A stretch of 64,000 nucleotides of DNA from Streptomyces aurantiacus (GTDB taxonomy: Bacteria > Actinomycetota > Actinomycetes > Streptomycetales > Streptomycetaceae). Made by a program: the position numbers and the translations under genes. The notes below the pieces were generated by a model. That model saw nothing but the letters and a program-made list of their open reading frames with translations. It had not been told where the DNA came from and searched no databases. The stretch covers positions 248,001 to 312,000 of the forward strand of contig NZ_CP114283.1 in the NCBI RefSeq assembly GCF_027107535.1. Reading direction: 5' to 3'. Numbering within the stretch: position 1 is the first letter of the stretch; every line of letters starts with the position of its first letter. Of this stretch, positions 36,627 to 47,146 are shown piece by piece.

Positions 36627-38797
36627 CCGGCACGGGGCTCAGGCGCCAGCTGCTGCGGATGGGGCGTGCCGCCTCGTGGACGGCTGAGGCGGGACGTATC
36701 CGCTTCTTCGCGCTGCTCCTGGCGACGACCGTCGCGACCCTGGCCGTCATGGGGTTCGTCCTGGCCTCGGCTTCGTTCGACGGGCGGGCGGACCGGAGTG
36801 CGGCCCGAGGGGCGAGAGTCGTCGAACCGGGGTCCTCCGCGCGGGCCGAGCTGCTGTGGAAGGCGACGATCGCGAGCCTGAACGACCGCCAGTACGACGT
36901 GGTCTACATCGAACCCCTCGTCGAGAACGCGCCGTTGCCCCCAGGTGTCGGCCACTGGCCGAAGCCGGGCGAGGTGCTCCTTTCCCCTGCGCTCAAGAAG
37001 GCCGACGGCGTCGTGCTCGGCGAGTACGGCCGTCCGGTGGGCACCATCGGCGCTGAAGGGCTGGAAGCGCCGGGGGAGTATTTTGCTTATGTACGCCCCG
37101 CCGCGGCGAGACTGGACGCCGAGTCGATGGCGAAGGTGTCCGGCTTCGGGGTCCCCTGGACGCCCGCGCTGGGCGAGCATCTGTACAACTTTGGTCCGTC
37201 CGAGTTCCGTTGGGCATACCTGGCGCTGGTGGGACTGCCCGCCGCGCTGTTCGTGGTGATCGCCGCCAGGGTCGGCGCCGCGGCCAGGGACCGGCGTACC
37301 GCTGTGCTTGCCGCGCTGGGGGCGTCGACCGGCGCCCGTGCCTGGTTCGCGGTGGGCGAGGCGGGCGTACCGGTGGCGATCGGTGCGGTGCCGGCAGGGA
37401 TTGTCGCGGGCCTGGTGCCGGTCATCGACGTCCCGTTTCCCATGGTCGACTTCGTGCTCTACGCACCTGACGCCCGCGCGGCCCTGGCCGGGCTTGCGGT
37501 TGCTCTCGGGGGCGTACCGATGACCGTACTGGCCCTCGTGGTGCTGCTGCAGCCTCCCCACAGAACCGACGGTCGTTCGACCAGACCGGTCGCGGCGGGA
37601 CGCCGTCGCGAGTGGATGCTGTGGTTGTTCCCCGTGGCGTTCTTCGGCACTGTACGCGGCACCGATCTCGCACCGTACGACCTGCGGCTTCCCGTGCTGG
37701 CGGCCGGCTCGGTCGCCACCATCGCGCTGCTTCCCGGCGTGGTCGGCGCGCTCGTGTCCGCGGCGGGGCCCATGATGGCCAGGGCCGGGGCCGCGCGCGG
37801 GCGGATCGGCATGCTGGTGTCGGGCCGACGGCTGGCCTCCGGGGCGCGTCCGGTCGCCCGGCTGGTCGCCTCCGTGGTCATCGCGATCGGGCTGGCCGCG
37901 CAAGGGCAGATCGCCATCAGCCTTTTCACCGACATGAGCGACCGGGTCGAAGCTGTGGAGAACCACTTGGGGACCAGCGTGCTGCGCGTGTCGACGACCA
38001 TGTCGACGGCGTCCGCCGATGTGGCGGGTTTCGAGCGCGCATTGGGTCGGGAAGTCCACGCCCTGGCCGTGCTCCGCGATTCGGAGAAGGGCAGGGCCGA
38101 GGTCGTCGCCGGGTGCGCCGTGTGGCGGAGTCTCGACGTGCCGTGTTCGGGCTCCCCGACCGCACTGCACAGCAGCCACCGGGGTTTGGACCAGGCCGTC
38201 TCCCTGGAGCGGTCCGTCGGGCTGCGTCTGTTCGCACGTACGGGAAGTGTGAGCGATGCGGTGCGCAAGACCGAGGACCCGGCGCTCATGGTGGTGGCGG
38301 CGGACGGCCGGCAACTCTCGCCGGCTCGCGTGCACCAGGCCGCCAACAGCAACCTGGCGATGGCTACCCGGGTGGAAGTCTTCGCAATGACCGGGTCGTT
38401 GGGCGGCAGCGGCGAGGGGATAGCGGCTCAGCAGTGGCTGCAACTGCTGTCGTTGGCAGGGGTGTTGGTCATAGTCGTGGTTGCCGGTATCGGATCGATC
38501 GCCCAGTTCGTCCGTACGGGAAGGGAGCTTGGCCCGATCTCAGTCCTCGCGGGAAGCCGCCGGGTCTACTACTCCGTGTCATGGTGGTCGCTGCTCGCTC
38601 CGACCGTGTTCGCCGTCTTCATGGCGGTGCTCGTGTCGTGGTTCGTCACGAGCCCCTTGATGGCCAGCGGCAGTAGCAGGCTGTCCGCGCTTTCGACCGT
38701 GGGCGCGGCCGGGTTGCTGTGCGCGGCGGTCATGGCCTGGTGGGGAGCGAGGATGGCGTCCTCGGCCGCTTCGGTGTGGCGTCCACGCGGTGATTGA
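36623..38797 (+). CDS. FtsX-like ABC permease, 724 aa
   Basis: The protein has an N-terminal transmembrane helix (about 29-50), a large external domain (55-195), a first membrane block (195-290) with the FtsX-type RRTAVLAALGASTGARAWFA loop, and further helices around 330-430. A second external domain and a C-terminal block of three helices (about 620-715) follow. Such permeases export peptides or lipids or transmit mechanical force rather than import. Operon with the ATPase; the upstream secreted protein is a plausible substrate or partner. Confidence 0.85.
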   Translation: MTGTGLRRQLLRMGRAASWTAEAGRIRFFALLLATTVATLAVMGFVLASASFDGRADRSAARGARVVEPGSSARAELLWKATIASLNDRQYDVVYIEPLVENAPLPPGVGHWPKPGEVLLSPALKKADGVVLGEYGRPVGTIGAEGLEAPGEYFAYVRPAAARLDAESMAKVSGFGVPWTPALGEHLYNFGPSEFRWAYLALVGLPAALFVVIAARVGAAARDRRTAVLAALGASTGARAWFAVGEAGVPVAIGAVPAGIVAGLVPVIDVPFPMVDFVLYAPDARAALAGLAVALGGVPMTVLALVVLLQPPHRTDGRSTRPVAAGRRREWMLWLFPVAFFGTVRGTDLAPYDLRLPVLAAGSVATIALLPGVVGALVSAAGPMMARAGAARGRIGMLVSGRRLASGARPVARLVASVVIAIGLAAQGQIAISLFTDMSDRVEAVENHLGTSVLRVSTTMSTASADVAGFERALGREVHALAVLRDSEKGRAEVVAGCAVWRSLDVPCSGSPTALHSSHRGLDQAVSLERSVGLRLFARTGSVSDAVRKTEDPALMVVAADGRQLSPARVHQAANSNLAMATRVEVFAMTGSLGGSGEGIAAQQWLQLLSLAGVLVIVVVAGIGSIAQFVRTGRELGPISVLAGSRRVYYSVSWWSLLAPTVFAVFMAVLVSWFVTSPLMASGSSRLSALSTVGAAGLLCAAVMAWWGARMASSAASVWRPRGD

Positions 38798-38865
38798 CGG
38801 GTTTCCCGCGGATACGCCGATTTCAGCAAGCGGGGAGACTCCCCGTGCTGGGCCTGGTAGCAGGT

Positions 38866-39534
38866 CTAGTACGGGGCCTGGCGCCACGACTGATATTGGG
38901 CCTGCCAGGCGATGTGTGCGGCCTGAACTCGGTTGTCGACGCCGAGCTTCGAGTAAATCGCGCGAATGTGGTCCTTGACGGTGTGTTCGCTGATGCTGAG
39001 GTTTTCGGCGACGGTGGGGTTCGACAATCCCTCGCAAAGCAGGGTCAGAGTCTCGTACTCTCTGGGGCTGAGCAGTGCCATTCGGGCCCGGGCGACGGCC
39101 ACTTCCTCGCGCTCGTGAATCGGCTGGAGATACCGGTCGACCATGAGACGGGCTGCCTCGGGCGCGAGCGCGATGCTGCCCGCGACGGCCGCTCGTACGG
39201 CCCAGGCCAGATGGTTCACGGAGTCGTTGCTGAGCAGGATGCCGTGCGCACCGCCCCTCAACAGACGGCGAGTGCCGGACTCCGAGAGACGGTCGACCAG
39301 GATGATGCGGGCGGGCGAGGCCTTGAGCGCCTCCAGACTCCTGAGCGTGCGGAGCGCCTCGTCCTCGCCGGCGGACCTCATGACGAGAAGGTCCGGCCGT
39401 ACCGTCCGTACGACGTGCTGCGCGTTACTGGATTGGTCTTCGCCGACGACACGTATGTCCCCGTGTTCCTCTACGGCTTGCCGCACTCCGGCACGTTCCA
39501 GAGAATGGCGTCCAAGAATCCCAACTCGTATCAC
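38866..39534 (-). CDS. NarL-type regulator with non-phosphorylatable receiver
   Basis: The 222-aa protein has the response-regulator layout and a LuxR helix-turn-helix (LSPREYETLTLLCEGLSNPT, then ISEHTVKDHIRAIYSKLGVD). At the phospho-acceptor site it reads PDLLVMRSAG, so the usual Asp is Arg. No kinase is adjacent. It converges with the ABC permease gene (68 bp apart) and is divergent from the first LuxR paralogue at 39875. It probably responds to a ligand or is constitutively active. Confidence 0.86.
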   Translation of the reverse strand: MIRVGILGRHSLERAGVRQAVEEHGDIRVVGEDQSSNAQHVVRTVRPDLLVMRSAGEDEALRTLRSLEALKASPARIILVDRLSESGTRRLLRGGAHGILLSNDSVNHLAWAVRAAVAGSIALAPEAARLMVDRYLQPIHEREEVAVARARMALLSPREYETLTLLCEGLSNPTVAENLSISEHTVKDHIRAIYSKLGVDNRVQAAHIAWQAQYQSWRQAPY

Positions 39535-39874
39535 CCCGTGCCCCTTCCCCCGGGCGTGGCAAGCCCCATCGATCCCCGGCGGAATGAATTGAACCGGTCG
39601 GGTTCGCTCAAGGTGCCACTGCGTCCCGCCGATTCCCCGCGACGGAGTGTTCTCAACGGCGGGAGTGGGTCAATCTCCCGCGATCACCAAGAATGCACTC
39701 GATATTCATTCCATCGCTACCGTCAGCTTGTTGCAACGAGCCATCCGGAGGCGTGGACAAATATGGATCAAATGTGCCGATAGGTGGCACGGATACGGGG
39801 AAGCCGTGTTGCGGAGGCGGGTGCGTCCGCGCATAGTTGCGCTCCGGAAGAGGCTGGAACCGGGGGTTGGGGAG
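39535..39874. promoter_or_regulatory. Divergent promoter region with several inverted repeats
   Basis: This 340-bp region is clearly AT-richer than its surroundings and has no gene. It contains GCTTGTTGCAACGAGC at 39726-39741 (core GTTGCAAC is a perfect palindrome) and GTGCC-N7-GGCAC at 39774-39790. Both are candidate operators for the NarL or LuxR-type regulators on either side. Confidence 0.55.
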
Positions 39875-40909
39875 ATGGCCGGGCACAGGACGGAAGCGCA
39901 TCCACACGGTGCTGACCGCCTGTGCGATGCCGGGGACCGGGTCTACTCCCGGGCGGTACGACGCGGCCGGGTGTCCCGCGCGGACGCCGAGTCGGTGCCC
40001 TGCCTGGTCGAGTTGGCGCTGCTGCATCCCGACCCCGACGACATGGGATGGCTGGTGCCGACCTCGCCGCAGGAGGTCATGACACGCCTGCTGCGGGAGA
40101 TGCACGACCACGTCGCCGCGACCCAGTCCCGCATGGGCAAGGCGGTGTCCGCCTTCGAGTGGTACGCGGCCCTCGGCGGCGACGCGCGCTCACCCTCCGA
40201 GGGGGTGGCGATCCGGGTGCTCGACGGGCTGCCCCGCATCCGGGCCGCCATGGACGAGGCGACCGAGGCGTGCACGTCCGAGGTGCTGGCCGTCCAGCCG
40301 GGCGGCATCCGCCGCGAGGACGAACTCTCCGAGGGCCTGCCCAGGGCGCTCGCGCTGCGCCGCCGCGGGGTGCGCATGCGCGACCTGTACACGCACGTGG
40401 CCCGGCACGGGCAGGGCCTGCTGAACTACATGGAACTGATGGGCGACTCGGCGGAGGCCCGCACCCTCGACGAGGTCACCGAGCGGCTCATCGTCTTCGA
40501 CCGCACGGTCGCGTTCATCCCCGCGAGCCCCGACCGCACGATCGCGCTGGAGCTGCGGCATCCGGCCCTCGTGGACTACCTGGTCACCGTGTTCGAACGG
40601 CTCTGGCGCCTCGCGATCCCGCTCACCGCCCCGCTCCCGGACACCGGAATCGAGGGCATCACCCACCGCGAACGCTCCATCGCGGCACTGCTCGCCGAGG
40701 GCCACCAGGACGCGGTGGTCGCGGAGCGGCTCGGTATCAGCGTGCGTACGTGCCGCGCCCACATAGCCCGCCTGTCGGAGACGCTGGGCGCCGCCAGCCG
40801 TACGCAGCTGGGGGTACGGATCGCCCAGGCGGGCCTGGACGGGCCCCCGCGCTCACCGGAGCTTCAGCCGCTCACTGCTCCTGCTCCAGAATCCCCGACC
40901 GACCGATGA
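39875..40909 (+). CDS. LuxR-type regulator with PLD/TrmB-like sensor, paralogue 1
   Basis: The 344-aa protein has an N-terminal domain with the shared motif CLVELALLHPDPDDMGWL, a PLD/TrmB-sensor-like middle (LDGLPRIRAAMDEATEACTS, then LAVQPGG) and a C-terminal LuxR helix-turn-helix (ITHRERSIAALLAEGHQDAV, then SVRTCRAHIARLSETLGAAS). The middle parts include the recurring RxLDEVTERLIVFDRTVAFIP module. It is convergent with two paralogues on the minus strand. The ATG at 39875 has a GGGGAG site. Confidence 0.85.
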   Translation: MAGHRTEAHPHGADRLCDAGDRVYSRAVRRGRVSRADAESVPCLVELALLHPDPDDMGWLVPTSPQEVMTRLLREMHDHVAATQSRMGKAVSAFEWYAALGGDARSPSEGVAIRVLDGLPRIRAAMDEATEACTSEVLAVQPGGIRREDELSEGLPRALALRRRGVRMRDLYTHVARHGQGLLNYMELMGDSAEARTLDEVTERLIVFDRTVAFIPASPDRTIALELRHPALVDYLVTVFERLWRLAIPLTAPLPDTGIEGITHRERSIAALLAEGHQDAVVAERLGISVRTCRAHIARLSETLGAASRTQLGVRIAQAGLDGPPRSPELQPLTAPAPESPTDR

Positions 40910-41858
40910 GGTAGCCGAGTTGGGCGCGACTCTCGCTGCCGAGGGTGGCGGCGAGTTTGGCTATGTGGACGCGGGCGGTACGGACGTTCATGCCGAGGCG
41001 CTCGGCGATGACCGCGTCGGTGTGCCCTTCGACGAGGAGGCTCGCGATGGCTTTCTGGCGGGGAGTGACGCCGTTCAGGGACGGGCGTCGGACGGCTTGC
41101 GGGTACATGGGCGTGGCGAGCCGCCAGAACCGGTCGAAGGTCGTGACGAAGTAGCCGACGAGGGCGGGGTGGCGGGCCTCCAGGGCGAGGGTGCCGTCCT
41201 TGTTCGCTGGGAGGAAGGCGACCTCGCCGTCGATGGCGATGAGACGGTCGGTGAGCTCGTCGAGGGAGCGTGCCTCGACGTCGCCCCGCAGTTGTTCGTA
41301 GCGTGACAGGACGCTGGGCGAGTGGCGCAGCGTGTGCTGGTAGAGGGCGCGGATGCGGCCCCCGCGGTCCAGGAAGGCCTGGTCGCGGGGCAGAGCGACG
41401 ACATCCGACGCCTCCTGGCGACCGCCCGCGCGTCCTGCGCTGGTCTGGATGGAGAGGATCTCGCGCGTCGCGTCGCTCATGGCCTCGGTGATGGCCTGGT
41501 TGATCCGTCCGGTACCGCTGAGGATGGTGATCGCAGGTATGTCCGTCGTCGCCGTCCGCCGGCCGGCGACCCGCATCAGGGGTTCGAACACCGTGGCCAG
41601 CCGGGCCTCGCGCCGCCGTTCGTCGGCGATGCGCTTCCCGGAGAGCTGCAGCAGCCGGTGGAGGGCCACCACCGGGGCGACCGGTTCCAGCACGCTCAGG
41701 TCCTCGACGGCCGGGTTCAGCAGCCCGGAGTCGACGAGGCAGGGGGCCTCCCCGGCCGCGTCCGTGGGGACGCGTCCCTCGCGCAGGGCCCGCTCGTACA
41801 GCGCGACTCCGGCCGCGCACAGGTCCTCCACGTCGTGCGCCGCGTGTGGAACCGTCAC
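40872..41858 (-). CDS. LuxR-type regulator with PLD/TrmB-like sensor, paralogue 2
   Basis: The 328-aa protein is colinear with the 39875 and 41855 products: an N-terminal APCLVDSGLLNP motif, a sensor-like domain (TGRINQAITEAMSDATREIL), the shared SLDELTDRLIAIDGEVAFLP module and a C-terminal helix-turn-helix (VTPRQKAIASLLVEGHTDAV, then NVRTARVHIAKLAATLGSES). The GTG at 41858 overlaps the previous stop (GTGA). Its 3' end overlaps that of paralogue 1 by 38 bp on the opposite strand. Confidence 0.85.
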   Translation of the reverse strand: MTVPHAAHDVEDLCAAGVALYERALREGRVPTDAAGEAPCLVDSGLLNPAVEDLSVLEPVAPVVALHRLLQLSGKRIADERRREARLATVFEPLMRVAGRRTATTDIPAITILSGTGRINQAITEAMSDATREILSIQTSAGRAGGRQEASDVVALPRDQAFLDRGGRIRALYQHTLRHSPSVLSRYEQLRGDVEARSLDELTDRLIAIDGEVAFLPANKDGTLALEARHPALVGYFVTTFDRFWRLATPMYPQAVRRPSLNGVTPRQKAIASLLVEGHTDAVIAERLGMNVRTARVHIAKLAATLGSESRAQLGYLIGRSGILEQEQ

Positions 41859-42844
41859 TCCGAGGCCCCGTCCTGCTTCAGGATCCCCGACTCGGCGATC
41901 AGATAGCCGAGCTGTGCCCGGCTGCCGCTGCCCAGGGCGGTGGCCAGCTTCGCTATGTGCGCGCGGCACGTCCGTACGTTCATGCCGAGCCGGCGCGCTA
42001 TGGCCTCGTCGACGTGGCCTTCCACGAGGAGCTTGGCGATGGAGTGCTGGATGTCGGTGATGCCGCCCGAAGCGGTCTCGTAGGGAGCGCTGGTGCTCAG
42101 CGGAACCGCGCGGCCCCACATGAACTCGAAGACCTTGGCCAGGTAGCGGACGAGGCCCGGGTGGCGCAGCTCCAGGGCGACCTTCTGGTCGTCGCGGGTG
42201 GGGATGAAGGCGACGGTCTCGTCGCAGATGATGAGACGTTCCACCAGCTCGTCGATGGTGCGTATCTCGACCTTGCCGGCCACCTGGTCCACGTACGCCA
42301 GCTTCTCCGGGCTGTAGCGGGCCGTGTGTTGGTACAGCGTCCGGATGCTCACACCACGTTCGAGTAGCGGCCTGTCGCGCTCCAGCCCCTGGATGATCCG
42401 CTGCTCGGGGCGCCGCCCGCTCGGCTGGACCGTGAGCATCTGGGTCCGGCACTGGGCCGTGGCCAGGTCGAGCGCGGCGTTTATCCGGTCGCTGCCCTCC
42501 AGCACCGTGATGGAGTGGGTGCTCGTCGTGCTCTGAGCACTCAGGGTCATGAAGGGCTCGAAGGTGTCGGCCATCTCGATCGTGAGCCGCCGGCGCTGGG
42601 CGATCTCACGTTCCAGGGGGTTGAGACGCTGCGCGAGGGCCACCGAAGGTGGTACGGGACGCAGCCAGTCGGGGTCGTCCGGATCGGGGTGAAGGAGGGC
42701 GAACTCCATCAGACAGGGTGCGGGCTTCACGTCCTCTCGGGCGATACGTCCCGTGCGCAGAGCGTTCGCGTAGAGGCGTCCACCCTCGGCACACAGTTCG
42801 GTCACCGAATGGGGATGTGCCGCTTTAGTCTGATTCGTTGCCAA
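41855..42844 (-). CDS. LuxR-type regulator with PLD/TrmB-like sensor, paralogue 3
   Basis: The 329-aa protein shares the domain order of the other two (APCLMEFALLHPDPDDPDWL; SDRINAALDLATAQCRTQML; TIDELVERLIICDETVAFIP; C-terminal NVRTCRAHIAKLATALGSGS). It is the promoter-proximal gene of the minus-strand pair and is divergent, over 113 bp, from the D-S-aromatic-W-P repeat peptide gene. That makes it the prime candidate for direct regulation of the peptide. Confidence 0.86.
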   Translation of the reverse strand: MATNQTKAAHPHSVTELCAEGGRLYANALRTGRIAREDVKPAPCLMEFALLHPDPDDPDWLRPVPPSVALAQRLNPLEREIAQRRRLTIEMADTFEPFMTLSAQSTTSTHSITVLEGSDRINAALDLATAQCRTQMLTVQPSGRRPEQRIIQGLERDRPLLERGVSIRTLYQHTARYSPEKLAYVDQVAGKVEIRTIDELVERLIICDETVAFIPTRDDQKVALELRHPGLVRYLAKVFEFMWGRAVPLSTSAPYETASGGITDIQHSIAKLLVEGHVDEAIARRLGMNVRTCRAHIAKLATALGSGSRAQLGYLIAESGILKQDGASE

Positions 42845-42861
42845 ATCTCCACCCCCCAGGG

Positions 42862-42892
42862 TCCTGAACGTGCAGGAACATGATGCATCGAT
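42862..42892. promoter_or_regulatory. Candidate operators between a LuxR gene and the repeat-peptide gene
   Basis: TCCTG-N6-CAGGA (42862-42877) is a perfect inverted repeat, and GATGCATC (42882-42889) overlapping ATCGAT (42887-42892) is palindromic. Both lie in the divergent 113-bp gap and could bind one of the LuxR paralogues. Confidence 0.4.
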
Positions 42893-42957
42893 TATGTGGC
42901 CATGACGTGCCCGAATGAGCCATCGTCGTAGTCGACGGGGGAAGAGGGGACCTTCAA

Positions 42958-43269
42958 GTGAGGACGAAGCCGATTATGCGTAACAAAATGCTTCGCTCGG
43001 TGCTTGTCGCCGCCTTCTCCGCCGTTGTGGCATTCGGAGCGCTGAGCGGTGTCTCCGACGTGAAGGGTGACGCACAGGCGGACAGCTACTGGCCGGCTGT
43101 GCCGGTGGCTACCGAGGCTCCGGGTGACAGCTTTTGGCCGAAGGTGACCACCGCGTCGGCTGCGGCTCCTGCCGACAGCTTCTGGCCGAGGGCGGCGACC
43201 GTTGCGGCTCCGGGCGACAGCTACTGGCCGGTGGCGCCGGCCGGTCCGGACGACAGCGCTTGGGCCTGA
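42958..43269 (+). CDS. Secreted repeat peptide with five DS(Y/F/A)W(P) motifs
   Basis: The 103-aa precursor has a signal peptide (about residues 12-41, LRSVLVAAFSAVVAFGALSG in the core; cleavage predicted after AQA). The first D-S-Y-W-P then sits at the mature N-terminus. The mature 62 residues contain D-S-aromatic-W-P at 42, 57, 73 and 87, and a final D-S-A-W-A at 99; spacings are 15, 16, 14 and 12, filled with Ala/Pro/Val/Thr. Such repeats suggest release of several short peptides or a repetitive surface ligand. GTG start with AGAGGGG upstream. I recognise no family. Confidence 0.8.
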   Translation: MRTKPIMRNKMLRSVLVAAFSAVVAFGALSGVSDVKGDAQADSYWPAVPVATEAPGDSFWPKVTTASAAAPADSFWPRAATVAAPGDSYWPVAPAGPDDSAWA

Positions 43270-43270
43270 C

Positions 43271-43606
43271 ATGACGACTCCTCCCGACGACCGCTCCTTC
43301 CGCCGAGAGATGGCCACGGCCTACCGCTCGGGCTGGCACTTCATCGACCTGGCCACCGCCATCCCCCACAGCGGTGACTCGTTGATGGTGACCGTCTTCG
43401 GAGAGCCGGTCGTGGTGACCCGGGACGATGACGACGACGTACGTGCGTATCGGTGTCTGCGACGGCCTCGGGGGGCGCCGCAGCCGGTTCGGTGCGCCAT
43501 CAGGTACGGAATGATCTTTGTGAACCTCGACCAGCGCGACCATCGGCTGGACGAGCCGGAAGCCCCGGACGTACGAACCATCGCAGCCACCCCCCGCAGT
43601 GCCTGA
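43271..43606 (+). CDS. Short Rieske-like protein lacking cluster ligands
   Basis: The 111-aa protein follows the repeat-peptide gene by 1 bp and resembles the Rieske domain entry of aromatic-ring dioxygenases (GWHFIDLATAIPHSGDSLMV; VFGEPVVVTRDDDDDVRAYR), then jumps to a segment normally found after the domain (IRYGMIFVNLDQRD). The CxH...CxxH ligands are absent: only YRCLRRP and VRCAIRY remain. So it cannot bind a normal 2Fe-2S cluster. It may be a binding or structural protein, or a decayed oxygenase fragment. Co-transcription with the peptide is likely. Confidence 0.72.
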   Translation: MTTPPDDRSFRREMATAYRSGWHFIDLATAIPHSGDSLMVTVFGEPVVVTRDDDDDVRAYRCLRRPRGAPQPVRCAIRYGMIFVNLDQRDHRLDEPEAPDVRTIAATPRSA

Positions 43607-43649
43607 GCGATTCCCCCGTCGTTGTAAATCGCTCAGGCGCTTCCCCCCC

Positions 43650-43696
43650 GCAGCGGCGTCACCGTGACCTGAACACGGTGACGCCGCTGCAGTTTT
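43650..43696 (+). terminator. Strong intrinsic terminator
   Basis: A perfect 17-bp stem (43650-43666 paired with 43674-43690; arm GCAGCGGCGTCACCGTG), a 7-base loop and AGTTTT form a classic terminator 44 bp after the Rieske-like gene. It closes the peptide-Rieske transcript. Confidence 0.9.
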
Positions 43697-43801
43697 CAGG
43701 GATATTTCAGGCTATCCCCTGGTTCTCACAAGGGCTGAAATCAGTCTCGTGCCGGGCCCTCGCGGGGATCGCGCGCCGCCGCCGCCCGCCCGCCGTCGGC
43801 G

Positions 43802-44215
43802 TCAGCCGTGCCCCATCGCCGCCGTCAGTTCGATCTCGATGACCACCCGGGACGGGTTGGGCGAGGGCATCCTGCTGTACCGCTCGGCGTAGCGGCGCAC
43901 CGCCTCCTCGACCCGCACGGGGTCCGTGGACACCGTGGCCCGCCCCTCCAGGGTCGCCCACCGCCGCCCGTCCACCTGGCAGACGGCGACCCGCATCCCG
44001 TCGGGCCCGGCGGCCAGCACGTTCCGTACCTTCGTGCTGGACTTGTTGGTGATCACCCGAGCCAGACCGGCCTCCGGATCGTATGTAACCCCGACCGGCA
44101 CCACGTGCGGGGTGCCGTCGGGGCGGAGGGTGGTCAGGGTGCACAGATGACGTTCCCGCCAGAAGCCGAGATACGAGTCGTCGGGATCGCGCGGGTTTAC
44201 GGGGTACGAGGGCAT
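43802..44215 (-). CDS. PPOX-class (pyridoxamine-oxidase-like) flavin/F420 protein
   Basis: The 137-aa protein is a split-beta-barrel PPOX member (LGFWRERHLCTLTTLRPDGT, then PHVVPVGVTYDPEAG; ITNKSSTKVRNVLAAG). Actinobacterial members of this size bind F420 or a flavin and reduce small substrates; which one cannot be told. It is divergent from clpB and converges with the peptide-Rieske unit. Start ATG at 44215. Confidence 0.85.
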   Translation of the reverse strand: MPSYPVNPRDPDDSYLGFWRERHLCTLTTLRPDGTPHVVPVGVTYDPEAGLARVITNKSSTKVRNVLAAGPDGMRVAVCQVDGRRWATLEGRATVSTDPVRVEEAVRRYAERYSRMPSPNPSRVVIEIELTAAMGHG

Positions 44216-44294
44216 GGTCGGGAACCTAGCCCCCGCCCCGGTGGCCGACGTCCCCGCCTCTCCGGTACTCGGCCGTACGTCTCCCGCCGAACCC

Positions 44295-44315
44295 CTTGAG
44301 TGGAATAGACTCAAC
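44295..44315. promoter_or_regulatory. HAIR operator of clpB (HspR binding site)
   Basis: CTTGAGT (44295-44301), a 7-bp spacer and ACTCAAC (44309-44315) match the HAIR consensus with one change, 95 bp before the clpB start. The same site type precedes dnaK, so both belong to the HspR regulon. Confidence 0.92.
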
Positions 44316-44410
44316 TTTGTGTACGTTGGTTGGGTCAGCCAACACCGGAGCCCGACGCGCGCCGGAACACAAGCACGAGGACGAGCACGCACGAGGAGGA
44401 GAACGCGAAC

Positions 44411-47056
<2,646 letters not shown>

Positions 47057-47146
47057 GCGGAATTGCGTCACTGACGGCGGCGGGGGTTGCGAGCCCCCGC
47101 CCCGGATGGGAGAGGATGGCGTAATCCGTACGAAGGGAAAATCACG

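Noticed and set aside
42958..43269. A lanthipeptide precursor
   Set aside because: The core has no Cys, the leader is a Sec-type signal peptide, and no LanM, LanB/C or similar enzyme gene is nearby.
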